DNA of 64,000 nucleotides from CADEFQ01 sp050249415 (GCA_050249415.1 JBFWQO010000004.1:124001-188000), one strand, 5' to 3'. Positions 1 to 8,452 are shown, counted from the first letter of the stretch. A program made the numbers and translations. Notes: generated by a model not told the origin, from the sequence alone.

Positions 1-375
1 CCCCAGTCGGTGCACAAGACGGGCGGCTTCCGGGTGCAGGGGCGCGGCGAGGAAGCGGCGCGGCGCATGCTCGACGCGGCAAAGTCCCTCGAGTCCGCCG
101 GCGCCGACGTCGTGCTGCTCGAGTGCATCCCGAACGAACTCGGCGCCGAGATCACCGCCGCGCTCGAGGTGCCGGTGATCGGCATCGGGGCGGGGCCCGC
201 CACCGACGGCCAGATCCTCGTGCTCTACGACATCCTCGACATCACGAGCGGCCGGAAACCGCGCTTCGTGAAGAATTTCATGGCGGGCGCCGGCAACAAC
301 CTCGAGGCCGCGCGCGCCTTCGTGCGCGCCGTCAAGGACGGCAGCTATCCGGGTCCCGAGCACGGCTTCGCCTGA
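1..375 (+). CDS. panB: 3-methyl-2-oxobutanoate hydroxymethyltransferase, C-terminal part
   Basis: The gene enters from the left edge in frame from base 1 and ends at TGA 373-375, leaving 124 residues, a little under half of the usual ~264. It transfers hydroxymethyl from methylene-tetrahydrofolate to ketoisovalerate, giving ketopantoate for pantothenate and CoA. Visible family signatures are PQSVHKTGGF at the left edge, LLECIPNEL with the catalytic glutamate, and PVIGIGAGPATDGQILV. The stop lies four bases before the panC start, so the two are surely co-transcribed. The N-terminal half, including the metal site, lies outside the window. Confidence 0.97.
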   Translation, partial: PQSVHKTGGFRVQGRGEEAARRMLDAAKSLESAGADVVLLECIPNELGAEITAALEVPVIGIGAGPATDGQILVLYDILDITSGRKPRFVKNFMAGAGNNLEAARAFVRAVKDGSYPGPEHGFA

Positions 376-379
376 CCCG

Positions 380-1231
380 ATGCAGACGCTCACCGCCATC
401 GCGGAGGTGCGCGCGTGCGTGAGCGCCTGGCGGCGCGCCGGCGAGCGGGTCGCATTCGTGCCGACGATGGGCAACCTGCACGAGGGGCACATCAGCCTGA
501 TCGAGCTCGCGCGCCGTCATGGCGAGCGGTTCGTCGCGAGCATCTTCGTCAATCCGATGCAGTTCGGGCCCAACGAGGACTTCACCCATTACCCGCGCAC
601 GCCGGCGCGCGACGCCGACATGCTCGCCGCCGCCGGCTGCGACCTGATGTTCATGCCCGATGTGAGCGAGATGTACGGGCCCGGCACGACGCCGCCGACC
701 CGGGTCGAGGTGCCGGAAATCTCGCGCATGCTGTGCGGCGAGTTCCGCCCGGGCCACTTCGAGGGCGTGGCGACGGTGGTCGCGAAGCTGTTCAACATCG
801 TGCAGCCGGATCTCGCGATTTTCGGCGAGAAGGATTTCCAGCAGCTCGTCGTGATCCGGCGCATGGCGGCGGACCTGTGCTTCCCGATCATGATCGTCGG
901 CGCACCCACGGTGCGTGAGCCCGACGGTCTCGCCATGAGCTCGCGCAACCAGTATCTCGCGGCCGGCGAGCGCGCGATCGCTCCCGAGATTCATGCCGCG
1001 CTGGCGGACACGGTGCGCGCCCTCGCGGGCGGCGGCGCCGACCTCGCGGCGCTCGAGCGTGAAGGCGCCGCGCGGCTCGCGGCGCGCGGCATGCGTGTCG
1101 ATTATTTCGCGATCCGCCGTCGCCTCGATCTCGCGGCGCCGAACGCGGGCGATCGCGAACTCGTCGTGCTCACCGCGGCGCGCCTCGGCAAGGCGCGCCT
1201 CATCGACAATCTGCAGGTCGATCGCCCGTAA
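380..1231 (+). CDS. panC: Pantothenate synthetase
   Basis: This 283-residue protein, of normal family length, joins pantoate and beta-alanine using ATP. It carries the nucleotidyltransferase signatures PTMGNLHEGHISL (HIGH-like), GEKDFQQLVVIRRM and AMSSRNQYL (the KMSKS-like loop). The ATG at 380 follows the panB stop by four bases, giving a panBC operon. Its last 32 bases overlap the end of queG on the other strand, so the two genes converge through shared sequence rather than through a terminator; no hairpin with a T-run is seen here. The tail LGKARLIDNLQVDRP is typical of the family. Confidence 0.98.
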   Translation: MQTLTAIAEVRACVSAWRRAGERVAFVPTMGNLHEGHISLIELARRHGERFVASIFVNPMQFGPNEDFTHYPRTPARDADMLAAAGCDLMFMPDVSEMYGPGTTPPTRVEVPEISRMLCGEFRPGHFEGVATVVAKLFNIVQPDLAIFGEKDFQQLVVIRRMAADLCFPIMIVGAPTVREPDGLAMSSRNQYLAAGERAIAPEIHAALADTVRALAGGGADLAALEREGAARLAARGMRVDYFAIRRRLDLAAPNAGDRELVVLTAARLGKARLIDNLQVDRP

Positions 1232-2306
1232 CCGCACTGCGCCTCGTCGCGTGGCGCGCGAGCGCCCAGGCCACGTGTTCGCGCACCAGTGCCGAGGCGT
1301 CGCCCGCGCGGCTCTCGAGGGCGGCGAGCACCTCGCGGGTCGTCGGCGCATTGCCGAGCGCGACCGCGATATTGCGCAGCCAGCGCTCGTGGCCGATGCG
1401 GTAGATCGCCGATCCGCGCATGCGCGCATCGAAATCGGCCGCGCTCCACGCGAAAAGGTGTGCCAGCCTCGGCGCATCGAGCGCGTGGCGCGCGCGGAAA
1501 TCCGGATGGTGCGCATCCTGTGCGAACTTGTTCCACGGGCACACGAGCTGGCAGTCGTCGCAGCCGTAGATGCGGTTGCCGAGCGCCGGCCGCAACTCCT
1601 CGGGGATCGGCCCGTACAGCTCGATCGTCAGGTAGGAGATGCAGCGCCGCGCGTCGAGCTGATGGGGCGCGACGATCGCGCCCGTGGGGCAGGCGGGAAT
1701 GCACGCGCTGCAGCTGCCGCAGTGCGCACTCGCCGGCGGGTCGGGCGGCAACTCGAGCGTCGTGTAGATCTCGCCGAGGAAGAACCAGGACCCGGCGTCG
1801 CTCGCGATCAGGTTCGTGTGCTTGCCGATCCAGCCGAGCCCGGCGTTGCGCGCGAGTGCGCGCTCGAGCACCGGTGCACTGTCGACGAAGGCTCGATGGC
1901 CGAACGGGCCGATCCATTCCCCGAGGCGGGTGGCGAGCTGTGCCAGCGCCTTGCGCATCAGCTTGTGGTAGTCACGGCCGAGCGCGTAGCGCGAGACATA
2001 GCCGAGCGCGGGGTCCGCCAGTACCCGGGTGGCATCGTGCGTGGCGGGCGGCCAGTAATCCATGCGCACCGAGATGACGCTGCGGGTGCCAGGCAGCAAT
2101 TCCGCGGGCCTGGAACGCTTCGTGCCGTGGCGGGCCATGTACGCCATTTCGCCGTGCCGGCCCGCGGCGAGCCAGCGTTCGAGGTGGCGCTCGTCGGCCG
2201 CGAGATCGACGCCCGCGATGCCGACCTGCGCGAAACCGAGCGCGCGCGCCGCATCGTGCAGTCGCTGCCGGAGGAGTGCGGGATCGGGTGTGTGCGCGTC
2301 GGCCAT
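1200..2306 (-). CDS. queG: Epoxyqueuosine reductase
   Basis: The product performs the last step of queuosine synthesis on tRNA, reducing epoxyqueuosine with cobalamin and two [4Fe-4S] clusters. The cluster cysteines are clear: CGSCSACIPACPTGAI followed by CDDCQLVCPWNKF. The active-site region VDSAPVLERALARNAGLGWIG is also present. I chose ATG at 2306 (MADAHTP, 368 residues); an upstream in-frame ATG at 2351 would run into the divergent nnr gene and adds unrelated residues. It lies divergent to nnr and convergent to panC, overlapping panC by 32 bases. The queG-nnr-tsaE-amiB neighbourhood is the same as in Escherichia coli except for orientation. Confidence 0.96.
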   Translation of the reverse strand: MADAHTPDPALLRQRLHDAARALGFAQVGIAGVDLAADERHLERWLAAGRHGEMAYMARHGTKRSRPAELLPGTRSVISVRMDYWPPATHDATRVLADPALGYVSRYALGRDYHKLMRKALAQLATRLGEWIGPFGHRAFVDSAPVLERALARNAGLGWIGKHTNLIASDAGSWFFLGEIYTTLELPPDPPASAHCGSCSACIPACPTGAIVAPHQLDARRCISYLTIELYGPIPEELRPALGNRIYGCDDCQLVCPWNKFAQDAHHPDFRARHALDAPRLAHLFAWSAADFDARMRGSAIYRIGHERWLRNIAVALGNAPTTREVLAALESRAGDASALVREHVAWALARHATRRSAVTGDRPADCR

Positions 2307-2325
2307 GGCGATTGCCCGCTGCCAG

Positions 2326-2331
2326 TATAAT
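2326..2331 (+). promoter_or_regulatory. Probable -10 element of nnr
   Basis: A perfect TATAAT ends six bases before the nnr ATG (2338). The expected start of transcription would fall at or within a base or two of the start codon, so the mRNA would be leaderless. No good -35 hexamer is seen at 16-18 bases upstream, which lowers confidence. Confidence 0.55.
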
Positions 2332-2337
2332 CGCCGC

Positions 2338-3813
2338 ATGGCACTCCCCACGGCGATCTACACCGCAGCGCAGGTGCGCGCGCTTGACGATTACGCGATC
2401 CAGAAGCTCGGTATTCCCGGCTACACGCTGATGAAACGCGCGGGCGAAGCGAGCCTGCGGGCGCTGCGTTCGCGCTGGCCGACCGCGCATCGCATCGCGG
2501 TCGTCTGCGGCGGCGGCAACAATGGCGGCGACGGCTACGTGCTCGCGCGCTTTGCGCGCGCTGCCGGGCTCACGGCGACGGTGCTCGCGGTGGCGCCCGT
2601 CGAGTCGCTCCGGGGTGATGCGCAGCGGGCGGCCGAGGAGTTCGTCACGGGCGGTGGCGTGGCTCGACCGTTCGAGCCGGCCGCGCTCGCGGCGAGCGAC
2701 GTGATCGTCGATGCGCTGCTCGGCATCGGCGCCGCGGGCCCGGTGCGGCCCGAAGTCGCGCACGTCATCCAGGCGATCAACGGCGCGGGGCGCCCGGTGT
2801 TCGCGCTCGATCTGCCTGCGGGTCTCTCGGCGGATACGGGCTTGCCGCTCGGTGTCGCCGTGCGCGCCGATGCGACGCTCACGTTCGTCGGCCTCAAGGC
2901 CGGCCTCTTCATCGGTGAGGGGCCGGAGTATGCGGGCACGCTGCAGTTCGACGATCTGGAAGTGACATCCCCGGCGAGCGCGGAATTCGAGCCGCGGCTG
3001 CTGCGGGCGAGCGAGGACGATATCGCGCGGGCGCTGCCGCGCCGACGCCGCGCCTCGCACAAGGGCAGCTTCGGCCATGTGCTCGTCGTCGGCGGCGGGC
3101 CCGGCATGCCCGGGGCGGTCCGGCTCGCGGGCGAATCGGCACTGCGCGTCGGTGCGGGCCTCGTCACGGTGGCAGTCGCGCCGGAGAACGTCGCGGCGAT
3201 CTCGGCCGGCTGCCCCGAACTGATCGTCGTCGGCCTCGATGTGTCGCAGTTCGCCGCGCTCCTCGCACAGGCCGACGTCGTCGCGATCGGCCCGGGACTC
3301 GGGCGCAGCGCGTGGGCGTGGGAAGTCCTCGGCGTCACGGTCGCTGCCGGCAAGCCGCTCGTCGTCGATGCCGACGCGCTCAACATCCTCGCGGACGATC
3401 CGTCGCTGCGCGCGGATTCCTGGATCCTGACGCCGCATCCGGGCGAGGCCGGGCGGCTCCTCGGGATCGAGACCGCTGCCGTGCAGTCCGACCGGCTCGC
3501 CGCGCTCGACCTGCTGTGCAGCCGCTATGGGGGCACCGTCGTGCTGAAGGGCGCCGGCACGCTCGTCGGGCGGCAAGGCGAGACGCCGCAGCTGTGCGAG
3601 CGCGGCAATCCGGGCATGGCGAGCGCCGGCATGGGCGACGTGCTCACCGGGGTGATCGCAGGCCTCCTCGCGCAGATCGGCGATCCGCTCGCGGCCGCGC
3701 GCATCGGCGTGCTCGTGCACGCCCTCGCGGGCGATGCGGCCGCGAGAAGCGGCGAACGCGGCCTGATCGCGCGCGATGTAATCGGGGAGCTGCGGACCTG
3801 GGTCAACCTCTGA
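2338..3813 (+). CDS. nnr: Bifunctional NAD(P)H-hydrate epimerase / ADP-dependent dehydratase
   Basis: This 491-residue two-domain enzyme repairs damaged, hydrated NAD(P)H. The N-terminal YjeF_N epimerase domain carries GGGNNGGDGYV at residues 58-68. The C-terminal ribokinase-like dehydratase domain begins near HKGSFGHVLVVGGG and holds the catalytic GMASAGMGDVLTGVIAG. ATG 2338 was chosen because the family sequence starts there and a TATAAT sits just upstream; reading further upstream in frame runs antisense through queG. Its stop (3811-3813) directly precedes tsaE, the same order as in E. coli. Confidence 0.96.
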   Translation: MALPTAIYTAAQVRALDDYAIQKLGIPGYTLMKRAGEASLRALRSRWPTAHRIAVVCGGGNNGGDGYVLARFARAAGLTATVLAVAPVESLRGDAQRAAEEFVTGGGVARPFEPAALAASDVIVDALLGIGAAGPVRPEVAHVIQAINGAGRPVFALDLPAGLSADTGLPLGVAVRADATLTFVGLKAGLFIGEGPEYAGTLQFDDLEVTSPASAEFEPRLLRASEDDIARALPRRRRASHKGSFGHVLVVGGGPGMPGAVRLAGESALRVGAGLVTVAVAPENVAAISAGCPELIVVGLDVSQFAALLAQADVVAIGPGLGRSAWAWEVLGVTVAAGKPLVVDADALNILADDPSLRADSWILTPHPGEAGRLLGIETAAVQSDRLAALDLLCSRYGGTVVLKGAGTLVGRQGETPQLCERGNPGMASAGMGDVLTGVIAGLLAQIGDPLAAARIGVLVHALAGDAAARSGERGLIARDVIGELRTWVNL

Positions 3814-3815
3814 CA

Positions 3816-4292
3816 TTGGCAGTGCCGTCGGCGGAGGCGATGGGCCGCTTCGGCGCCGCGCTCGCGCGCAGCCTGCCGTCCGTCGAGGCCGCGCCGCTGC
3901 TGCTCTATCTTGCCGGCGATCTCGGCGCCGGGAAGACGACGCTCGCACGCGGCCTCCTCGCGCAACTCGGCGCGCCGGGCCCCGTGCGCAGCCCGACCTA
4001 CACGCTGGTCGAGATGCATGCGCTCCCGGCGCTGACCGTCGTGCATGCCGACCTGTACCGGCTCGACGACCCGGCCGAACTCGAGCCGCTCGGGCTGCGG
4101 GAGAGGTACGCGCCGCGCCACCTGTGGATCGTGGAGTGGCCGGAGCGCGCGGGCGACGCGTTGCCTGGGGCGGACCTGCATCTTTTACTCACGATCGAGC
4201 CGGCCGCGCATCGCGTGCAGGGGCGCGGCGGCACCGCCCGCGGGGCGCAATGGTACGCCGAAGCGGTCGAGCTTGTTGGCGTATCCCCTTAA
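3816..4292 (+). CDS. tsaE: tRNA threonylcarbamoyladenosine biosynthesis ATPase TsaE
   Basis: TsaE is the small ATPase that works with TsaB and TsaD to make t6A37 on ANN-decoding tRNAs. The P-loop GDLGAGKTTLARGL, then SPTYTLVE, HADLYRLDDPAELE and WIVEWPERAGDALP follow the family pattern in order. The start is uncertain: TTG 3816 gives 158 residues and keeps the first beta strand (LAVPSAEAMGRFG), whereas the first in-frame ATG is at 3840 and would clip it; GTG 3822 is also possible. It follows the nnr stop by two bases and is surely translated from the same mRNA. Confidence 0.93.
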   Translation: MAVPSAEAMGRFGAALARSLPSVEAAPLLLYLAGDLGAGKTTLARGLLAQLGAPGPVRSPTYTLVEMHALPALTVVHADLYRLDDPAELEPLGLRERYAPRHLWIVEWPERAGDALPGADLHLLLTIEPAAHRVQGRGGTARGAQWYAEAVELVGVSP

Positions 4293-4298
4293 TTCTAA

Positions 4299-4327
4299 TT
4301 GAAATTAATCTGGGGCGGCTTTACATT
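4299..4327 (+). promoter_or_regulatory. Sigma-70 promoter of amiB
   Basis: TTGAAA (4299-4304), a 17-base spacer and TACATT (4322-4327) make one of the best promoters in the window, in a short AT-rich patch unlike its surroundings. The predicted start near 4334 is only about two bases before the amiB ATG (4336), so this transcript too is nearly leaderless. Confidence 0.75.
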
Positions 4328-4335
4328 AACTCGCC

Positions 4336-5526
4336 ATGCGAACCGGGCCATCCGCCGCCGTCGTCCTTGTTGCGATCTCGATGTTCGGCATCGCACGCAG
4401 CGAGGCGGCACGCGTCGACGGCGTGCGCGCTTCGGCCGGCCCCGATTCGGTGCGCGTCGTCGTGGATCTGTCGGCGCCGTCGACCTACAAGCTCTTCACG
4501 CTCGATCATCCGCGGCGGGTCGTGCTCGATCTCGCGGGCACGACGCTCGGCGCCGATGTGCGCCTGCCGCGAAGCGAAGGTGCGATCCTCGCGGTTCGCT
4601 CGGGCGTGCAGCCGGGTGGCGCGCTGCGGCTCGTGATCGAAACCTCCTCGGGCGAGGAGCCGCGTGTGACGCGGCTCGCGCCGTCGGCCGACGGAGGGCA
4701 TCGCATCGTGGTCGACCTCGGCGATGCGGAATCGGGTGCGCGCACCGGATCGGCGCGTGTCGTCACGCCGGTGCACGCGCCGAAGGCCGGCACGCGCGAC
4801 GTCGTCATCGCGATCGATGCGGGGCACGGCGGCAAGGATCCCGGGGCGATCGGCCATCGCGGGACGCACGAGAAGGACGTGGTGCTCGACATTGCCCGCT
4901 CGCTCGCGGCCCAGATCGACCGCGAGCCGGGCATGCGCGCCGTGCTGATCCGCGACGGCGATTATTACATTGCGCACCGCGAGCGCATCCGGCGTGCGCG
5001 GGCCGCGAAGGCCGATATGTTCCTGTCGATCCATGCGGATGCGCTGCGCGACCGCCATGTTGCCGGCGCGTCGGTGTACGTGCTGTCGGAACGCGGTGCG
5101 ACGGACGAGGCCGCGCGCTGGCTCGCCGAGCGGGAGAATGCCGCCGACCTGCGCGGTGGCGTGTCGTTGAGCGACAAGAGCGATGTACTCGCCACGGTCC
5201 TGCTCGATCTGTCGCAGTCCGCCAATATCTCCGCGAGCATGCAGGCCGCCGAGCGCGTGCTCGATTCATTCGACGGCGTCGTGCCGGTGCGCAAGCCGCG
5301 CGTGCAGCAGGCCGGCTTCCTCGTGCTGAAGTCGCCCGACATCCCGTCGATGCTGATCGAGACCGCCTACATCACGAACGCCGCGGACGAGAAGCGGCTG
5401 CGCAGCGACGCGCAGCAGCGCAAGCTCGCCGGGGCCATCGTCGAGGGCGTGCAGGCCTACTTCACGCGCAATCCGCCCGAAGGCACGCGCTTCGCGGAAC
5501 TGCGCCGCCTCGCCTCCGCCGACTGA
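4336..5526 (+). CDS. amiB: N-acetylmuramoyl-L-alanine amidase, AMIN + Amidase_3
   Basis: This periplasmic zinc amidase cleaves the peptide stem from peptidoglycan during cell separation. A signal peptide covers about residues 1-24, an AMIN domain (septal targeting) follows to about 130, and the Amidase_3 domain begins near 155. Zinc ligands are H164 (DAGHGG), E179 and H233 (SIHADA), and E342 (IETAYITN) is the catalytic glutamate. The segment around 250-305 corresponds to the inserted helix that keeps AmiB/AmiC autoinhibited until EnvC/NlpD-type activators act. At 396 residues it is compact and lacks a C-terminal LysM domain. The position before mutL matches amiB of E. coli. Confidence 0.93.
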   Translation: MRTGPSAAVVLVAISMFGIARSEAARVDGVRASAGPDSVRVVVDLSAPSTYKLFTLDHPRRVVLDLAGTTLGADVRLPRSEGAILAVRSGVQPGGALRLVIETSSGEEPRVTRLAPSADGGHRIVVDLGDAESGARTGSARVVTPVHAPKAGTRDVVIAIDAGHGGKDPGAIGHRGTHEKDVVLDIARSLAAQIDREPGMRAVLIRDGDYYIAHRERIRRARAAKADMFLSIHADALRDRHVAGASVYVLSERGATDEAARWLAERENAADLRGGVSLSDKSDVLATVLLDLSQSANISASMQAAERVLDSFDGVVPVRKPRVQQAGFLVLKSPDIPSMLIETAYITNAADEKRLRSDAQQRKLAGAIVEGVQAYFTRNPPEGTRFAELRRLASAD

Positions 5527-5536
5527 ATGACTGAAT

Positions 5537-5607
5537 GGTGCCGGGGCTTCGGTTATTCGGTTATTGCGCCGGCGGCGCAATAACCGAATAACCGAAGCCC
5601 CGGCACC
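5537..5607. repeat. Perfect 34-bp inverted repeat (3-base loop)
   Basis: Left arm 5537-5570 and right arm 5574-5607 are perfect reverse complements around the loop GGC (5571-5573). With one bulged base the pairing continues outward by a few bases (GAAT on the left, ATTC on the right). Within each arm the 8-mer CGGTTATT is repeated twice in tandem. No T-run follows, so it is not a classic intrinsic terminator. It fills the amiB-mutL gap and ends just before the mutL -10. A small tandem repeat (GACTGAAT twice, from 5521) abuts it on the left. Confidence 0.95.
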
Positions 5608-5614
5608 AATTCCG

Positions 5615-5620
5615 TAGAAT
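5615..5620 (+). promoter_or_regulatory. Probable -10 element of mutL
   Basis: TAGAAT ends six bases before the mutL ATG (5627), again predicting a leaderless start. The -35 region would lie inside the right arm of the 34-bp palindrome and shows no consensus match, so if real this promoter may depend on context or a regulator. Confidence 0.5.
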
Positions 5621-5626
5621 CGGCGT

Positions 5627-7387
5627 ATGGCGATCCACATCCTTGCCGATGAGCTCATCGACCAGATCGCCGCGGGCGAAGTGATCGAGCGGCCGGCTTC
5701 CGCGGTCAAGGAGATCGTCGAAAATGCGCTCGATGCCGGTGCGCGGCGCATCGAGATCGACCTCGAGCGCGGCGGCGTCGCCCTCTTGCGCGTGCGTGAC
5801 GACGGCGTCGGCCTGGCCGCGGAAGAATTGCCGCTCGCGGTGACCCGCCACGCGACCAGCAAGATCGCCTCGCTCGACGATCTCGAGGCGGTCGGCACGC
5901 TCGGCTTCCGGGGCGAGGCGCTGCCGTCGATCGGCTCGGTCGCGAAGCTGCGCATCGTGTCGCACGGCGCGCAGGGCGGGCAGGGCCACGAGATCCGGGT
6001 CGAAGGCGGCAGGGTCGAGGCGGTGTGCCCCGCCGCGCATCCGCCGGGCACGACGGTCGAAGTGCGGGATCTTTTCTACAATGTGCCCGCGCGGCGCAAG
6101 TTCGTGCGCAGCGACGCGACCGAGACCGGCCACATCCTGCGCTGGGTCGAGCGGCTCGCGCTGTCGCGACCCGACGTGGCCTTTCGACTGCGCAGCGGCG
6201 AGCGCACGTTGCTCGATGTACCCGCGCTCGCGGACGACGAAGATCCGGCCTGCCGCGTGGACGCGGTGCTCGGCACGGAGTTCCTCGAGCGTGCCTTGCC
6301 GCTGCACCACGCCGCGGGCCCGGTGGCGCTCGACGGCTGGATCGGTGCGCCAACCGCGGCGCGCGCGCAGGCCGATGCGCAATACTGGTTCGTGAACGGC
6401 CGCCATGTGCGCGACCGGCTCCTGATGAGCGCCGTGCGCCTCGGCTACCGCGACGTGCTCTACCACGGGCGCCACCCGACCTACCTGTTGCAGCTGACGC
6501 TCGATCCGCGCCTCGTCGACGTGAACGCCCACCCACAGAAACTGGAAGTGCGCTTCCGCGACAGCCGGCAGATCCACGATTTCGTGTTTCGCGCGATCGA
6601 GCGCACGCTCGCGTCGGCGCGGCCCGGGCCGGACAGCGCGGCGCACGGCGCGACGGCGGTCCCGGCGGGCGTTGCAGTCGCGCGGGACCTGCCGGCACCG
6701 GCGCCCTTGCCGTTTCCGCCCGCCCACCACCGCATGGTCCCGGCAGCCCCGGCCACCGCGACGGCGTGGGCCATCGCGGAAGCCGTCACGGCGCAGGGCG
6801 CGAGCGAACCGCTCGGCCACGCGATCGCGCAATTGCACGGCGTCTACATCCTCGCGCAGGACGCGGCGGGACTGATCCTCGTCGACATGCACGCCGCGCA
6901 CGAGCGCGTGCTCTACGAGGAGTACAAGCGGCAGATGCAGGGCGAGGTCGCGTCGCAGGCGCTCCTCGAGCCGATCCTTGTTGCGCTCAAGGCGCACGAG
7001 ATCGACGCGGTGCTCGCGGCCGCGGATGAATGGTCGGCGCTCGGGTTCGAAATCGAGCGGTTGTCGCCCGAAAGCCTCGCGGTGCGGCGCGTGCCCGCGC
7101 TCCTCGGCGCACGCACGGACCTCGCGGAACTGCTGCGCGCGGTCGCGCGCGATGCGATCGACGAGACCGGTGCGCGACACTTCGAGGAGCCGGGCCATCG
7201 GCTGCTCGGCACGCTCGCGTGCCGCAGCGCCATCCACGCGCATCGGCGCCTCACCCTTGCGGAAATGAACGCACTGCTGCGCCGGATGGAGACGACCGAG
7301 CGCGCGGACCAGTGCAACCACGGGCGCCCCACGTGGACTCGCCTCACGCTGGCGGAACTCGACCAGCTGTTCCTGCGTGGTCGCTGA
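5627..7387 (+). CDS. mutL: DNA mismatch repair protein MutL (endonuclease type)
   Basis: MutL links MutS mismatch recognition to strand removal. The GHKL ATPase N-terminus is intact (ENALDAGA, DDGVGL, TRHATSKI, GFRGEAL). The C-terminal dimerisation domain carries D420-M-H-A-A-H-E-R-V-L-Y-E, which fits the metal-binding endonuclease motif DxHA(x)2E(x)4E, and CNHGRPT beginning at C563. These motifs are absent in E. coli MutL but present in organisms that lack MutH. The inference is that this MutL nicks the new strand itself. Length is 586 residues. The gene overlaps miaA by 11 bases. Confidence 0.97.
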   Translation: MAIHILADELIDQIAAGEVIERPASAVKEIVENALDAGARRIEIDLERGGVALLRVRDDGVGLAAEELPLAVTRHATSKIASLDDLEAVGTLGFRGEALPSIGSVAKLRIVSHGAQGGQGHEIRVEGGRVEAVCPAAHPPGTTVEVRDLFYNVPARRKFVRSDATETGHILRWVERLALSRPDVAFRLRSGERTLLDVPALADDEDPACRVDAVLGTEFLERALPLHHAAGPVALDGWIGAPTAARAQADAQYWFVNGRHVRDRLLMSAVRLGYRDVLYHGRHPTYLLQLTLDPRLVDVNAHPQKLEVRFRDSRQIHDFVFRAIERTLASARPGPDSAAHGATAVPAGVAVARDLPAPAPLPFPPAHHRMVPAAPATATAWAIAEAVTAQGASEPLGHAIAQLHGVYILAQDAAGLILVDMHAAHERVLYEEYKRQMQGEVASQALLEPILVALKAHEIDAVLAAADEWSALGFEIERLSPESLAVRRVPALLGARTDLAELLRAVARDAIDETGARHFEEPGHRLLGTLACRSAIHAHRRLTLAEMNALLRRMETTERADQCNHGRPTWTRLTLAELDQLFLRGR

Positions 7388-8333
7388 GGCGAGCCGCGGG
7401 CCGGTCGTCGTACTGACGGGGCCCACGGGCGCCGGCAAGAGCGACTGGGCGCTCGCGCTCGCGGAACGTGCCCCGATCGAGATCGTCAGCTGCGATTCCG
7501 CACAAGTCTATCGTGGCCTCGACATCGGATCGGCCAAGCCCGACGCGGCGACGCGCGCGCGCATCCCGCACCATCTGCTCGACCTGCGCGATCCCGCCGA
7601 TCGCTATTCGGCGGGAGAGTTCGTCGCCGACGCCACGGCCGCGATCCGCGGCATCCATGAGCGCGGCCGGCTGCCGGTTGTGGTCGGCGGCACAATGCTC
7701 TATGTGCGCGCGCTGCTCCATGGCATGGCGCCGCTGCCGAAGGCGGACGCGATGCTCCGTGCCGCGATCGATGCGCGCGCCGCGCGTGAGGGTTGGCCGG
7801 CCCTGCACGCGGAACTCGCGCGGCTCGACCCGCAGGCGGCGGCGCGTATCCACGCGAACGACCGGCAGCGGATCCAGCGGGCGCTCGAAGTCTTCCAGGC
7901 GACCGGTACGCCGATATCGGCCTGGCAGGCGGGCGCGCCGCGTGCGCACAGAGAGTTTGCGTTCCACGCCTGTGCGCTCGTGCCAGCCGACCGTGCCGCG
8001 TTGCACGCGCGGATCGCGCGGCGATTCGCGGCGATGATGGCGGCGGGATTGCTCGACGAAGTGCGGCGGCTCCATGCCCGCGGCGACCTGACGCGGGAGC
8101 ACCCCGCGATCCGCGCGGTGGGCTACCGGCAACTGTGGCAGCACCTCGACGGCGAGTGCGATCTCGACACGGCCATCGGACGCGCGATCGCCGCCACGCG
8201 ACAGCTCGCCAAACGCCAGCTGACGTGGCTCAAGTCCTCGTTATTGCTGGAAAAACTGGACCCGCTCGACCCCGGCGCCGAGGCGCTCTGGGTGGCCCGC
8301 GCCGCCGCGGTGGCGGGGCGCCCTGTGGTATGA
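7377..8333 (+). CDS. miaA: tRNA dimethylallyltransferase
   Basis: MiaA transfers a dimethylallyl group to A37 of UNN-reading tRNAs. The P-loop GPTGAGKSDWAL, the DSAQVYRGLDIGSAKP motif and HHLLDLRDPADRYSAGEF are present, and the length (318 residues) is normal. The start is GTG 7377, inside the end of mutL (stop 7385-7387), so translation is probably coupled. The next in-frame methionine would remove the P-loop. A TGG-TATGAT extended -10 for hfq straddles its stop codon, as in many gammaproteobacteria where hfq has its own promoters inside the superoperon. Confidence 0.96.
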   Translation: MVAEASRGPVVVLTGPTGAGKSDWALALAERAPIEIVSCDSAQVYRGLDIGSAKPDAATRARIPHHLLDLRDPADRYSAGEFVADATAAIRGIHERGRLPVVVGGTMLYVRALLHGMAPLPKADAMLRAAIDARAAREGWPALHAELARLDPQAAARIHANDRQRIQRALEVFQATGTPISAWQAGAPRAHREFAFHACALVPADRAALHARIARRFAAMMAAGLLDEVRRLHARGDLTREHPAIRAVGYRQLWQHLDGECDLDTAIGRAIAATRQLAKRQLTWLKSSLLLEKLDPLDPGAEALWVARAAAVAGRPVV

Positions 8334-8334
8334 T
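8326..8334 (+). promoter_or_regulatory. Extended -10 promoter of hfq
   Basis: TG-G-TATGAT at 8326-8334 is an extended -10 element with no evident -35, overlapping the miaA stop codon. Transcription would begin near 8341, giving an hfq leader of about 110 bases that contains two hairpins. Confidence 0.5.
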
Positions 8335-8347
8335 GCGTCGCAATCAT

Positions 8348-8423
8348 GCCTCGAGCGTACGAGGCGGCTTGCTGGCCACCACGCTGTTCGCCACGGAAGG
8401 CGCCGTAACGGCCTTCACCGTGG
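8348..8423 (+). promoter_or_regulatory. Structured hfq 5' leader (two hairpins)
   Basis: Hairpin one pairs GCCTCG (8348-8353) with CGAGGC (8360-8365) around a six-base loop. Hairpin two pairs CCACGGAAGGC (8391-8401) with GCCTTCACCGTGG (8411-8423), leaving a two-base bulge. Both lie upstream of the AAGGAG ribosome site of hfq. In E. coli Hfq represses its own mRNA through its leader; a similar role here is inference only. Confidence 0.45.
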
Positions 8424-8452
8424 ATACCTGATTACAAAACAAGGAGAACCTC

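Noticed and set aside
1972..3948. A 658-codon minus-strand frame opposite nnr and tsaE
   Set aside because: Antisense shadow with low-complexity composition and no promoter or ribosome site.
5561..7438. A 625-codon minus-strand frame opposite mutL
   Set aside because: Antisense shadow; no domain, no start signals, and mutL on the other strand is unambiguous.
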